From Marinomonas spartinae (GTDB lineage: Bacteria > Pseudomonadota > Gammaproteobacteria > Pseudomonadales > Marinomonadaceae): a stretch of 64,000 bases of DNA. Below, piece by piece: positions 9,429-17,812 of this stretch. The DNA lies in assembly GCF_016461715.1 (NCBI RefSeq), contig NZ_JAEMUI010000022.1, positions 21,899 to 85,898 on the forward strand. The letters run 5' to 3'. Position 1 is the first letter of the stretch, and each line of letters starts with the position of its first letter. The notes below the pieces were generated by a model that saw only the letters and a program-made list of their open reading frames with translations, was not told the DNA's origin and ran no database searches. The translations under genes were made by a program, and so were the position numbers.

Positions 9429-10442
9429 ATGAACTTACAAAAATTTGAACGTTACCCGCTGACATTTGGCCCCACGCCTATCGAAAAGCTAAGCCGCCTT
9501 TCTGAGCATCTCGGTAATATTGAGGTCTATGCTAAGCGCGAAGACTGTAATTCTGGTCTTGCCCTCGGAGGCAATAAACTGCGTAAATTGGAATACATCG
9601 TACCTGATGCAATAGCCTCGGGTGCGGATACACTAGTAAGTATTGGTGGTGTGCAATCGAATCATACTCGCTTGGTCACGGCGACAGCCGCCAAGATTGG
9701 TATGAAATGTCGTTTGGTCCAAGAAAGCTGGGTACCATTTGAAGATGCTGTGTATGACCGCGTTGGTAACATCTTGATGAGCCGTGTCATGGGGGCTGAG
9801 ATTGACCTAGTGGATGAAGGTTTTGATATTGGTATTCGTGAGAGTTGGAAAAATGCCATTGAAGACGTGAAAGCCAAAGGCGGTGTTCCTTATCCTATTC
9901 CTGCCGGAGCGTCCGTTCATAAATACGGTGGCTTGGGTTATGTCGGTTTTGCTGAAGAGGTGCGTGAGCAAGAAAAAGAGCTTGGCTTTAAATTCGACTA
10001 CATTGTGGTTTGTACGGTAACCGGGTCGACTCATGCGGGGATGGCGGTAGGTTTTGCCGAAGATGGTCGTTCACAAAAGGTGATTGGCATCGATGCATCA
10101 GGAACGCCCGCTCAAACTCGAGATCAGGTATTAACCATTGCTCAGCAAACAGCAGAGTTGGTGGAATTGGGCCGCGAAATAACAGCTGAAGACATCGTTA
10201 TTAAAGAAGATTATGCCTACCCTGCTTATGGTGTACCATCCAATGAAACCAACGAGGCGATTCGTTTGGTTGCACGTTTAGAAGGCATGATGACGGACCC
10301 TGTTTACGAGGGTAAGTCTATGCAAGGTTTGATCGATTTGGCGCAAAAAGGCTTCTTCCCCGAGGGCTCAAAGGTGCTTTATGCGCATTTAGGCGGTGTG
10401 CCTGCCATCAATGGTTATAGTTATATTTATCGTAATGGTTAA
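9429..10442 (+). CDS. acdS: 1-aminocyclopropane-1-carboxylate (ACC) deaminase
   Basis: PLP enzyme converting ACC to 2-oxobutyrate and ammonia; 337 residues from ATG 9429, chosen because AAGGA lies 9 nt upstream, whereas the ATG at 9420 is too close to it. The N-terminus [17 protein letters not shown] and the block [17 protein letters not shown] match Pseudomonas AcdS. The PLP lysine is K50 and the nucleophile Ser is S77 ([10 protein letters not shown]). The residues that separate true ACC deaminase from D-cysteine desulfhydrase are present: Glu294 (DPVYEGKS) and Leu321 (YAHLGG). It is transcribed alone between terminators, after a 217-nt AT-rich leader. Confidence 0.93.
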   Translation: MNLQKFERYPLTFGPTPIEKLSRLSEHLGNIEVYAKREDCNSGLALGGNKLRKLEYIVPDAIASGADTLVSIGGVQSNHTRLVTATAAKIGMKCRLVQESWVPFEDAVYDRVGNILMSRVMGAEIDLVDEGFDIGIRESWKNAIEDVKAKGGVPYPIPAGASVHKYGGLGYVGFAEEVREQEKELGFKFDYIVVCTVTGSTHAGMAVGFAEDGRSQKVIGIDASGTPAQTRDQVLTIAQQTAELVELGREITAEDIVIKEDYAYPAYGVPSNETNEAIRLVARLEGMMTDPVYEGKSMQGLIDLAQKGFFPEGSKVLYAHLGGVPAINGYSYIYRNG

Positions 10443-10500
10443 TTTCACGATTTCGTGAAAATACCTGGATTCCATTAATGGGATTTTGTTTATTGATAAT

Positions 10501-10526
10501 AAAGGCATCCATGAGGTGCCTTTTTT
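10501..10526 (+). terminator. Rho-independent terminator after acdS
   Basis: AAAGGCA (10501-10507) pairs with TGCCTTT (10517-10523) and is followed by T's. It lies between convergent acdS and the lrp-type gene. A smaller palindrome, TTTCACGATTTCGTGAAA, lies immediately after the acdS stop. Confidence 0.8.
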
Positions 10527-10553
10527 GTGTCATTGTTGTTGGCAAGGACAAGC

Positions 10554-11006
10554 CTAGAAATCCAAGGGGGCATTGTCCTTGACTTCTTTCATCACAAAAA
10601 ACGTACGCAACTGGCGCACGTTTGGTAAAGCGAGTAATTGCTCGCTGTGCAGTTTATTGAAATCGGCAATGTCTTTTACGCGAACTTTTAGAAAGTAATC
10701 AAAATCCCCTGCCACAAGATGGCAGTCTAAAACAAAGGAAAGTGTCGCGACGGCGAGTTCGAAGGTAGCAAAACTTTCTTGAGTCGAGCGATCTAATACC
10801 ACACCAACTAAGACTAATGCACCGCGTTCGACTTTTTCCGGTTCAATCAAAGCCCTGACTTCGCTGATATAGCCGTCTTTAAAAAGCTGATGGGTACGCC
10901 GATGGCAGGTTGCAGTACTCACATTCACTTTTTCTGCTAAATCAGCGTTACTTAGGCGGCCATCTTGTTGCAGTAAGCGCAGAATCTTTTTATCAATTTT
11001 ATCCAT
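10554..11006 (-). CDS. Lrp/AsnC family transcriptional regulator
   Basis: 150-residue regulator with an N-terminal AsnC helix-turn-helix (MDKIDKKILRLLQQDGRLSN, then ADLAEKVNVSTATCHRR) and a RAM/AsnC ligand domain (residues 70-145, HLVAGDFDYFLKVRVKD). The family binds amino acids and often controls the adjacent catabolic gene; AcdR of ACC-degrading pseudomonads belongs to it. Here the gene is convergent with acdS rather than divergent. Its first 81 bp and upstream 95 bp are duplicated at 13952-14126. A minus-strand terminator lies just upstream at 11054-11088. Confidence 0.92.
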   Translation of the reverse strand: MDKIDKKILRLLQQDGRLSNADLAEKVNVSTATCHRRTHQLFKDGYISEVRALIEPEKVERGALVLVGVVLDRSTQESFATFELAVATLSFVLDCHLVAGDFDYFLKVRVKDIADFNKLHSEQLLALPNVRQLRTFFVMKEVKDNAPLDF

Positions 11007-11101
11007 TTAACGGTTCCGTTTTATGGGCCATGCGAATAACGGTCATTATAAACAAAAAATGCCCCTTACTGTGTTTTAGTAAGAGGCAAGGGAGCTAAAG
11101 G
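10926..11101. repeat. Direct repeat copy A (lrp 5' end, its upstream region and a terminator)
   Basis: 176 bp aligned by eye to 13952-14126. The 95 upstream bases (11007-11101) differ by one base. The 81 coding bases differ at about eight positions plus a one-base deletion in copy B. Both copies have the same orientation and flank the penicillin-acylase segment. Similarity stops exactly where the transposase remnant begins (11102). Confidence 0.92.
11054..11088 (-). terminator. Minus-strand terminator hairpin within repeat copy A
   Basis: On the minus strand TGCCTCTTACT / AGTAAGGGGCA (one mismatch, 7-nt loop, 11060-11088) is followed by ATTTTTTG. It lies just upstream of the lrp-type gene and would block read-through from the right. 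The copy at 14079-14113 serves the chemoreceptor gene. Confidence 0.75.
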
Positions 11102-11385
11102 TGTTGAGCTTAGTCCGGTGAGAGAGGGCATGGTGGCTCATGCTTCAGAGTACCTTTGGTCAAGTTCCCAAAGCAATGCCATTGGAAAAGAGATTGCTCT
11201 GATTACACCACACAGTGAATACCTTAATCTTGGATAAGGATAAAGAAGACACACACTAGGCTCGAGTATTGGATGATGATCGTTTTAAAGCTGAAATCGA
11301 GGATAAAACAGGCAGGAGAGCGAATCCTTTAGGGCTAGGAGGAGACAGGAAATCCAAGGCATTTCAAGATAAGAAGAATCAATGA
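11102..11385 (+). pseudogene. REP-associated tyrosine transposase (Y1/HUH), C-terminal remnant
   Basis: Translation from 11103 gives VELSPVREGMVAHASEYLWS, then SQSNAIGKEI and ITPHSEYLNLG, the well-known C-terminal half of RAYT (transposase_17) proteins. A frameshift then moves the frame to DKDKEDTH, a TAG stop, and ARVLDDDRFKAEIEDKTGRR, then a tail ending KKNQ and stop at 11385. The frameshift and stop show decay. The remnant begins exactly at the end of repeat copy A. The complementary N-terminal piece is at 13834-13951; the middle (HUH and catalytic Tyr region, about 85 codons) is missing. Confidence 0.85.
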
Positions 11386-11459
11386 TACTGACCCTATTGA
11401 TTCCAAGTGATTATGGGTGCTTTTGATTAGCCTAGTACAGGCTTTTACTAGCGCACATG

Positions 11460-13721
11460 TTATTCCCTAGCCAGCAGTACCGTTTTGTGTGTAAACAAAC
11501 GCTTCACGGTATCCAGCTTCATTGGCAACTGAATATACTGCCCGGCTTGCCATAACTCGACTTGATCCGCAAAGTTGTCACTGCCGATCCAACCATCTTG
11601 ACCGCCTATCATTACAAAGTAATTACTGTCTTCATCGCTCATATCACTGATATGACGAATACAAGAACCAAAACTGACTTTGTGTTTTTTACTGACTAAT
11701 GGGTGTCCAGTTTTATTTACCGTGTTAGCTCCACCACTTGCTGGCACATCCGCGAAGCGATAACGACGGCCAATAAAGGGCAGATGTGCAAACATATGGT
11801 CAAATCGTAAACGGTGAATATCTCCCCAGTTCGAATGATGAGTAAGTTGTTTACTTAGCTTTTTAAGGCCTTTAATGACAGCATTCGCTAATTGCTCAGT
11901 TGCCACCTCTTGAAGGTCATCCAGCAAACGAGAATAGGCCATCCAAATCGTCTGATAATGTTTTGCTGTTTTCATTAGTTGCAATTGCTTAACGACTTTA
12001 CAAAGCAAAAGTTCAAATGCCAAGGGTTCAACACGCTCCGCCTGATAGCCGCCATCCCACTCTTGTAATAAGAAAATCATACTTTGTAAGTTAGCGGGGT
12101 ATTGCTTGTCTTTAATGCTGCGCAAAAACAACTGACACAATGGCAATGCACTGGGCATGAGCACATCGAGCTGACTGTTGCGAAAGTCGGCAAAAGTCAG
12201 TTTACGATCTTGTTGATAAAGCGCGGTTAACCTTTCACTGCGATCAAATGGGGAAAAGAAGTAGCCCACAGGGAAATCACTGTTTTCAGGTCGTTGATTG
12301 GCTGATACCACAAAGCCTTGTTCGGTATCTACTCTGACCGGCATTTCTTTGGTGTTCGCCATATCTTGCCAATTTTCGGCCGCACTGCTGGGTAAAATGA
12401 CATCATCTGGTGCCTGATTGGGACGTTTTGGCAAATGCCCCGCCAAACAATGCCCCGCACGCTGACCGTCACCACCAACGGCGATCATATTCAAGCCAGC
12501 TACACCAAAAGGCGTCAATGCATCGTGAAACTCTTCCCAACTTTTCGCGCTGGCGATAGTCAATAAAGCGCCTATTTCATTGCTCGCCTTGTGTCCTTGC
12601 CAACGCATTGATACAGCTTGATCACTGCGCATCAATTTGCCATCCGAAACCATGGGGCCAAGCGCTGTTCGACGTAGTTTGATTTGTCGAGGTCGGCTCC
12701 AGCGAGGCTGAATGGTTTGCCATTCTTCTTCGATTTGTTCATCTGAAAAATCGGACACATCGAACAAGTCACTGCTTTGCGCATGCAGGTTAGTGGCTCC
12801 CCAAGCAATATGCTGGTTTCTTCCCAATAGAAAGAATGGAATCCCCGGCATCATAGCTCCAACCAAATGCATGCCTGGGGCTTTGGCACCTATGAATAGG
12901 CAAGGGCTGGGAGCGGCTATGGGCAAATGTGGGTCGCTGACAATGGCGGCATAGCCACTTTCGGTGCGTTGGCCGGAAATGCCTGAGGAGTTACTGCCAC
13001 TGCGAGTTTGTAGTGCCAATACATGTTCTGCACTAAATCGACCTTGTGCGGCATAGGCACTTGGACTGTCGGCGTTTACCAGAGTGGGCCACAATGCTTG
13101 CCAATCTTTTCTGGGCATACTTCTTCGAGCTTTCAGTAATTTTAACCACACTAACCAGCTGATGTCGGCAGAGTTGATGCGTGCAAAGGTCATCAAATCT
13201 TCCATCGTCCATGGCTTTGGTTGAATTCCCAGCACTTTGCATTCGTGTGGCAGCTCAGGACAATGAAGAATGGCTGTGTTCAAGCCGGTTAAAAAGTTTT
13301 CTGTCCACTCACGAGTTTCTGCATCCATCGTGGCTATCATCTCAGGCACGGCCTTAGCGATATCCAATAAACGTAGAGAACGATCAATTTCAGCACCCAG
13401 TGGACCAATCAATTCAGAAATTCGTCCCGTTCCCAAGTAGCGCATGATTTCAATTTGTGCCAATCGAAGATGGCCGTGAATTAAGCCTAACGTTTGCGCC
13501 AGATCGTTTTTTGATTGCGCATCCACAAAAGGAACCTGATGATCATTCCAATATATGTCAACGGAAGACCCCAGTGTTAGCTTATCCGTTGGCAACATAG
13601 CCAGACGTTGCTGTAGTGTTTTAGGGGTGGGTTTGGTGATAAAAGCTTTACCAATTACCCCTAGGCCAACCAATACTCCCCAGCATTTATCGAAAAATCC
13701 AAACTCTTTGTATTGCGTCAT
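11460..13721 (-). CDS. Penicillin acylase family protein (Ntn-hydrolase)
   Basis: 753-residue member of the penicillin/aculeacin/acyl-homoserine-lactone acylase family, which cleaves amide-linked acyl groups after self-processing into two subunits. The likely new N-terminal nucleophile is S243 (RSGSNSSGISG); the usual aromatic after the GSN is absent. HIAWGATN (about 304-311) and VVSANQRP are conserved family motifs. No clear cleavable signal is seen, but residues 12-28 are hydrophobic and could be an anchor. AAGGAGG precedes the ATG. The gene is the only intact one between the two direct repeats, so it may have arrived with that segment. The substrate is unknown. Confidence 0.88.
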   Translation of the reverse strand: MTQYKEFGFFDKCWGVLVGLGVIGKAFITKPTPKTLQQRLAMLPTDKLTLGSSVDIYWNDHQVPFVDAQSKNDLAQTLGLIHGHLRLAQIEIMRYLGTGRISELIGPLGAEIDRSLRLLDIAKAVPEMIATMDAETREWTENFLTGLNTAILHCPELPHECKVLGIQPKPWTMEDLMTFARINSADISWLVWLKLLKARRSMPRKDWQALWPTLVNADSPSAYAAQGRFSAEHVLALQTRSGSNSSGISGQRTESGYAAIVSDPHLPIAAPSPCLFIGAKAPGMHLVGAMMPGIPFFLLGRNQHIAWGATNLHAQSSDLFDVSDFSDEQIEEEWQTIQPRWSRPRQIKLRRTALGPMVSDGKLMRSDQAVSMRWQGHKASNEIGALLTIASAKSWEEFHDALTPFGVAGLNMIAVGGDGQRAGHCLAGHLPKRPNQAPDDVILPSSAAENWQDMANTKEMPVRVDTEQGFVVSANQRPENSDFPVGYFFSPFDRSERLTALYQQDRKLTFADFRNSQLDVLMPSALPLCQLFLRSIKDKQYPANLQSMIFLLQEWDGGYQAERVEPLAFELLLCKVVKQLQLMKTAKHYQTIWMAYSRLLDDLQEVATEQLANAVIKGLKKLSKQLTHHSNWGDIHRLRFDHMFAHLPFIGRRYRFADVPASGGANTVNKTGHPLVSKKHKVSFGSCIRHISDMSDEDSNYFVMIGGQDGWIGSDNFADQVELWQAGQYIQLPMKLDTVKRLFTHKTVLLARE

Positions 13722-13833
13722 GCAATGCCTCCTTGCTAAAACTTGATCAATGGGGTTAGTGTCATTGTTTTTTTTATCTAATTAAACGATAACCTTTTCA
13801 CATTCTTACTCTAAAACATTGAATGGATTGTTA

Positions 13834-13951
13834 ATGGCTCGTTTACCCCGTCTCTACCTCCCAGATTGTGCTCATTATATTATCCAGCGTGGAGATAACC
13901 GTGAAGTGTGTTTTTACGATGACACTGATTATAAGGCGCATCTCTCTTTTC
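13834..13951 (+). pseudogene. REP-associated tyrosine transposase, N-terminal remnant
   Basis: The ATG at 13834 opens MARLPRLYLPDCAHYIIQRG, then DNREVCFYDDTDYKAHLSF, the standard N-terminus of RAYT proteins including the beta-strand before the first HUH-domain helix. Homology breaks at about 13951, exactly where repeat copy B starts, and translation then runs into antisense lrp sequence and stops at 14001. No catalytic residues remain. It matches the C-terminal piece at 11102-11385 as halves of one gene. Confidence 0.85.
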
Positions 13952-14031
13952 CACTTTGTCTACCAAATCAGTGCTGCTTAGACGGCCATCTGTTGCAGTA
14001 AGCGCAGAATCTTTTTATTAATTTTATCCAT
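13952..14031 (-). pseudogene. lrp-type gene fragment (first 27 codons, frameshifted)
   Basis: Minus-strand reading from ATG 14031 gives MDKINKKILRLLQQ and then, because one A is lost relative to copy A, MAV and a stop. Restoring the base gives DGRLSSTDLVDKV, a diverged version of the intact regulator's DGRLSNADLAEKV. The rest of the gene is absent. Confidence 0.85.
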
Positions 14032-14078
14032 TTAACGGTTCCGTTTTATGGGCCATGCGAATAACGGTCATTATAAAC

Positions 14079-14113
14079 AAAAAATGCCCCTTACTGTGTT
14101 TTAGTAAGAGGCA
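14079..14113 (-). terminator. Rho-independent terminator of the chemoreceptor gene
   Basis: Minus-strand stem (14085-14113, 11 bp with one mismatch, 7-nt loop) followed by six T's, 45 nt after the chemoreceptor stop. It is identical to the hairpin in repeat copy A. Confidence 0.85.
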
Positions 14114-14157
14114 TGGGAGCTAAAGGCTAACAATAGTGCTTTTTAGAATCGTCTATT

Positions 14158-15747
14158 TTAGATACGGAAACGATCTACTAAACCGCTGAGTTTACTAACA
14201 TCTGCAATCAGACGTTTTTTAATGTCCACGGCTTTTTGAGTGTGTTCCACATTCGACGCCGCTGTTGCCGTCACGTCTCCGATTTGCTCGGAAATATCCC
14301 CAGCGTGTTGATTTTGTTCTTGAATGGATTGTGATATTTGTTGGTTGGTTTGGCTAAGTGTATTGATCGAGCCCATGATGGTGTTGAACATCTCGATGGT
14401 TTCTTGCGCTTGTGCTGCAACGCCTTCCGTGAGTTTTTGTGATGAGCGCATAACTTGCGCAGCATCTGCTGAGCCTTTTTGGATGCGCTCGACGACGGTT
14501 TCTATTTCAAGAGTGGATTCATGGGTACGATTTGCAAGACTGCGCACTTCGTCTGCAACGACAGCAAAGCCGCGACCCGTTTCCCCAGCTCGAGCGGCCT
14601 CAATAGCGGCGTTTAGTGCTAATAAGTTAGTTTGCTCTGCGATTTCTCGGATAACATTCAAGACATTGCCAATATTTTGTCCGTCATTTTCGAGGGTGGA
14701 GACAACGGAAGAGGCCTTTTCCATTTCATCGACAACCGCATGGAGGGATTGCAATGTCTGGGAAAGGTTGGTTTGTCCTTTAGTTGAATTGCTCGTCGCT
14801 TCGACGGCCATTTCGCCACATTTGTTGGCATCGGCAGAGACTTCACCTAACGCCTGTGACATGGTGTTTACGGCATTGGATATTTCATTTGTGCCTTGCT
14901 GTTGGTGTTTCGATAGGCGGTCTACTTGCTGTAAGGCGTTATCAATTTGCTCCGCAAAGTGTTGTGTTGAGGAGACGGTGGAGGACACTTGTTTAATAAT
15001 GGAATGAACAAGGTCGATAAAGCCATTTAGATGTTTTGCTACTTCGGCTATTTCATCTTTGCCTGAACTGTTGAGACGCGTCGTTAGATTACCATCGGCG
15101 CTATTCAGGTCTTCTAAAACGGTTATCATTTGGCGCAAAGGTCGAATAATCAGGCGGTTTGCTGCCAGTGCAATGATAGCAGAAAGGATTAACATTATGG
15201 CCAAACTGATGTAGTTATTCAGTTCAACACCATGAATAACAGCATCTAAGCCAGCAGCACGTTTCTCAACTTGACTGTCTCCGGCTTCTTCCAATTTTCC
15301 AATAAAGTCGAGTAATGTTGTTACGTGCTGATCAAATTTTGTGAGTGTTTTTGAGATGACGTCTTTATCACCTGACAAAATTTGCGCTTTTAGGCCTTCT
15401 AGTGTGGCTAAATAGTCATCTAGGGTTTGTAGATCGTTAGGATCCATTAAACCGGACGCTTTCATTCTATCAAGGGCTTCTAAAGTGAACTTGTTGGTTT
15501 CAGAAACTTTGTTTTTGGTTTCTTCGAGAGAGACTTCACCGGACATAAATGTATCAAGCGCAATGATTTGTGCTTGTATTCCAATTGTCCCTTCCATTGC
15601 CCCGTCAGCAGCATTCCAAGCATTCCCTGTGATGTACTTTATTTCTTTATTCAGTTTGTTAATCGATAAAAGAGCAATGACTGAACTACTTAAAACAATG
15701 ATCACGAACAAGAGTATACCAAAATAAACTTTTAGCTTTATCGACAT
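14158..15747 (-). CDS. Methyl-accepting chemotaxis protein
   Basis: Membrane chemoreceptor, 529 residues from the ATG at 15747, which has GGGAG 6 nt upstream; an in-frame start at 15774 lacks one. Order: TM1 (about 8-31), a helical periplasmic sensor of about 150 residues (four-helix bundle type, many coiled-coil heptads), TM2 (about 185-207), HAMP ([18 protein letters not shown]), and a long cytoplasmic coiled coil with the conserved tip [19 protein letters not shown]. No C-terminal CheR-binding pentapeptide is seen. The ligand is unknown. Confidence 0.94.
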   Translation of the reverse strand: MSIKLKVYFGILLFVIIVLSSSVIALLSINKLNKEIKYITGNAWNAADGAMEGTIGIQAQIIALDTFMSGEVSLEETKNKVSETNKFTLEALDRMKASGLMDPNDLQTLDDYLATLEGLKAQILSGDKDVISKTLTKFDQHVTTLLDFIGKLEEAGDSQVEKRAAGLDAVIHGVELNNYISLAIMLILSAIIALAANRLIIRPLRQMITVLEDLNSADGNLTTRLNSSGKDEIAEVAKHLNGFIDLVHSIIKQVSSTVSSTQHFAEQIDNALQQVDRLSKHQQQGTNEISNAVNTMSQALGEVSADANKCGEMAVEATSNSTKGQTNLSQTLQSLHAVVDEMEKASSVVSTLENDGQNIGNVLNVIREIAEQTNLLALNAAIEAARAGETGRGFAVVADEVRSLANRTHESTLEIETVVERIQKGSADAAQVMRSSQKLTEGVAAQAQETIEMFNTIMGSINTLSQTNQQISQSIQEQNQHAGDISEQIGDVTATAASNVEHTQKAVDIKKRLIADVSKLSGLVDRFRI

Positions 15748-16262
15748 TTCCTTCTCCCGAAATTCACTTGACACTACATAATAGTAGTAAACGGTAGGTA
15801 TAGAGATCTTATTTATGTTTTAAAATAGTAATGAAGTGTAAGGCCATCAAAGCTTGTGATTGCTTATTGGTAGGACTTAGTGATGCTAGGCGTTGACATA
15901 GATGCATATGCTATAGATGTGCCTAGCCCCTTAAGCGAGCATTCGTTAACTTCCTATTGGCGTTATACAGTGATGGCCGTGATTATTGGATGGACCTATG
16001 AATAAGCTAGGTCCTGAAATTACCTAGGATAGCACTGTATTTTGTCGCGTCTCATTGTAAGGAAAACAGGAGAGAACCTGATTGCTAAAACAGCTTGGTG
16101 GAGAGGGCATTAAGAACTTGATGTAAAGACAAGACTCACATTTTTACCAAGGTGCGACCCTTGTCTTTTCTCGATCTTTCTATGGGTTTTTACACTTTCC
16201 TTGATGGCATTTCTCCAGGAATAAAGCGCAAAACTAAAGGGCTATTCAATAGCAACTCCCTA
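15748..16262. other. 515-bp non-coding stretch with two hairpins
   Basis: No supported gene. A 7-bp perfect stem GGACCTA/TAGGTCC spans 15992-16014. A 9-bp stem AAAGACAAG/CTTGTCTTT spans 16125-16168 and ends in TTTTC on the plus strand, so it could end transcription near the 3' end of the porin gene. A 40-codon open stretch (about 15890-16005) resembles nothing I recognise. Confidence 0.5.
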
Positions 16263-16961
16263 TTAGATTTTAAGCGTAAAACCGATATCAAACTCAGTTT
16301 GTCGTTGATCAGTTTTAGAGCTAACGGACTCATTTTTAACGGCAATATAAGGAGAGAAGGTTTTGGTTAATTTATAAGCGGCTTCTATCTCATGCTGATA
16401 GTCGTTTCGCTTTTTATCAAATAGATTTTGGTTGCCATGGTAGTAGGTGTAGGTGTAACCAAGTGTTACGTCCTCTATTTTGTGACTAACACCTAAATCG
16501 ATACGATCTACTTTTTTAGTCTCTTTACCGCTTGCGTCCGTGATTTCCTTGCGATAACGAATGGAGGCGTGGGTATCGTCTGTAATGGCCGTTTTTAGTT
16601 TAAGTGACGGTTTGTATTTGTAGGCATTTTGTTTTCTGCTCCAAGAAACACCTGGCGTCAGCTGCCAATGATCATTCAACTGAATGCTATAGCTGGCGCT
16701 GATTTTACTTTCATGCCAGCGATCATCATGAAATGCTTTTCCACTGTCGCCATTGGCTTGTTCATGAGGCTTGAACTTGAGCGTTCCTGCTAATTTGAAA
16801 CCAGAATCAAATTTGTGCGATAGCTCAATTTCATCGACATTGTCTTTGCTTACATCTTCGTACTGATGTTCATAGCTCAGCTCAGTGGCAGATGCGTGTT
16901 GGATAAAACCGATTGCACAGGCTGTGAATAAGATGTTCAGTCGTAAGTGTTTATTTTTCAC
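16263..16961 (-). CDS. KdgM-family oligosaccharide-specific outer-membrane porin
   Basis: Small 12-stranded-type porin, 232 residues from a GTG at 16961, chosen because it directly opens a normal signal peptide (MKNKHLRLNILFTACAIGF, cleavage after QHASA); an ATG at 17018 would add 19 residues. The mature start TELSYEHQYED followed by IELSHKFDSGFKL, and later YTYTYYHGNQNLFDKKRNDY and EAAYKLTKTFSPYI, match KdgM, the oligogalacturonate porin. The family takes up acidic oligosaccharides from pectin or alginate. Alternating residues and an absence of helices fit a barrel. No polysaccharide lyase is adjacent. Confidence 0.78.
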   Translation of the reverse strand: MKNKHLRLNILFTACAIGFIQHASATELSYEHQYEDVSKDNVDEIELSHKFDSGFKLAGTLKFKPHEQANGDSGKAFHDDRWHESKISASYSIQLNDHWQLTPGVSWSRKQNAYKYKPSLKLKTAITDDTHASIRYRKEITDASGKETKKVDRIDLGVSHKIEDVTLGYTYTYYHGNQNLFDKKRNDYQHEIEAAYKLTKTFSPYIAVKNESVSSKTDQRQTEFDIGFTLKI

Positions 16962-17233
16962 GTTCAGGCTCTTTTTGGTTGGGAATTTAGGCGCCAATGT
17001 AAGTGTTTGTAATGACATTTTTACGACATTTTTTTTACTATTTTATTTTTTGTAATGTTTGACTTTTATTAACAATAAATAATTTTCTTATATATCAATG
17101 CATTATTTGATTTGTTTTCTTTTTTTAAAATTTTATGTTAGATAAGTGAGCGAGTGTAAACATAGTGCTAAGAGGCTTTATTCGAGTGTGAATGTCTCTA
17201 ATATGGTGCCTTTACTTAATCGGAGAGTCTGTT

Positions 17234-17764
17234 ATGTTGAAAAAAACGATTTTAGTCACGATGTCCGTTGCTTCTTTTTCTTGCTTTGCTGCCTCACCAA
17301 CTGCCCACTCTATTTTTGCTACCATGAATAAGCGCTTGAGCTATATGGAGGATGTGGCTTTGTATAAAGCACAGCATCATAAGGCGATTGAAGATCTGCC
17401 TAGAGAAGCGGTTGTGATCAAAAAGGCGGGAGCGTCGGCGAAGCAATATCATTTAAATGCGCGAAGTGTCGAACGACTGACTAGGGCGCAAATTAACGCT
17501 GCTAAAGCCATTCAATATCGTTACCGCGCGGATTTATTGACTAAAACCACCAAGCAGACACCAAAAGATCTGAACAAAGTCGTACGACCCGCTCTCATTA
17601 AACTCAATAATGAGTTGAACCAAGAGTTGTCGGCGTATTTAAAAACGGGACACACTATTCGAAACAGTGACTGGCAGCGCTTCCAAGCAACCGTAAACAA
17701 TCGTTATTTGAGTCGATCTGACAAGCGTATGCTGTTCAATGCGCTTGAACATGTGAAGAGATAG
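17234..17764 (+). CDS. Secreted monofunctional chorismate mutase (AroQ gamma class)
   Basis: 176-residue protein with a signal peptide (MLKKTILVTMSVASFSCFAA, cleavage near residue 19), starting at ATG 17234 behind CGGAGAG. The mature part has the all-helical chorismate mutase pattern: IFATMNKRLSYMEDVALYK, HHKAIEDLPRE and RAQINAAKAIQYRY, with the Arg, Lys, Asp and Arg positions of the active site kept. Gamma-class enzymes are periplasmic or exported and convert chorismate to prephenate outside the normal aromatic pathway; their role is often unclear. It is divergent from the KdgM-type porin across a 272-bp AT-rich region. Confidence 0.82.
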   Translation: MLKKTILVTMSVASFSCFAASPTAHSIFATMNKRLSYMEDVALYKAQHHKAIEDLPREAVVIKKAGASAKQYHLNARSVERLTRAQINAAKAIQYRYRADLLTKTTKQTPKDLNKVVRPALIKLNNELNQELSAYLKTGHTIRNSDWQRFQATVNNRYLSRSDKRMLFNALEHVKR

Positions 17765-17769
17765 TCGCC

Positions 17770-17803
17770 GAGACCTTTGCCCATCGCATCGAGCAAAGGT
17801 CTC
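17770..17803. terminator. Perfect hairpin between convergent genes
   Basis: GAGACCTTTGC (17770-17780) pairs perfectly with GCAAAGGTCTC (17793-17803), 12-nt loop. No T-run follows on either side, so it may act as a weak bidirectional terminator. The arm AGACCTTTGC is the same as the end of the MITE-like element at 28748. Confidence 0.6.
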
Positions 17804-17812
17804 TAGCAATGT

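Larger units (their letters stand above)
13952..14126. repeat. Direct repeat copy B
   Basis: 175-bp counterpart of 10926-11101 in the same orientation. It carries a broken lrp start, the same upstream region and the same terminator hairpin. It lies between the RAYT N-terminal remnant and the chemoreceptor gene. Confidence 0.92.

Noticed and set aside
9429..10442. D-cysteine desulfhydrase as the identity of the PLP enzyme
   Set aside because: The ACC-deaminase residues Glu294 and Leu321 and the AcdS-like N-terminus are present.
13819..14001. A 60-codon open frame read as a small gene
   Set aside because: It is a RAYT N-terminus that runs into antisense lrp sequence at about 13952, so it is a remnant.
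15890..16005. Possible 40-codon gene in the mcp-kdgM gap
   Set aside because: No ribosome site, no family resemblance, and isolated in a non-coding stretch.
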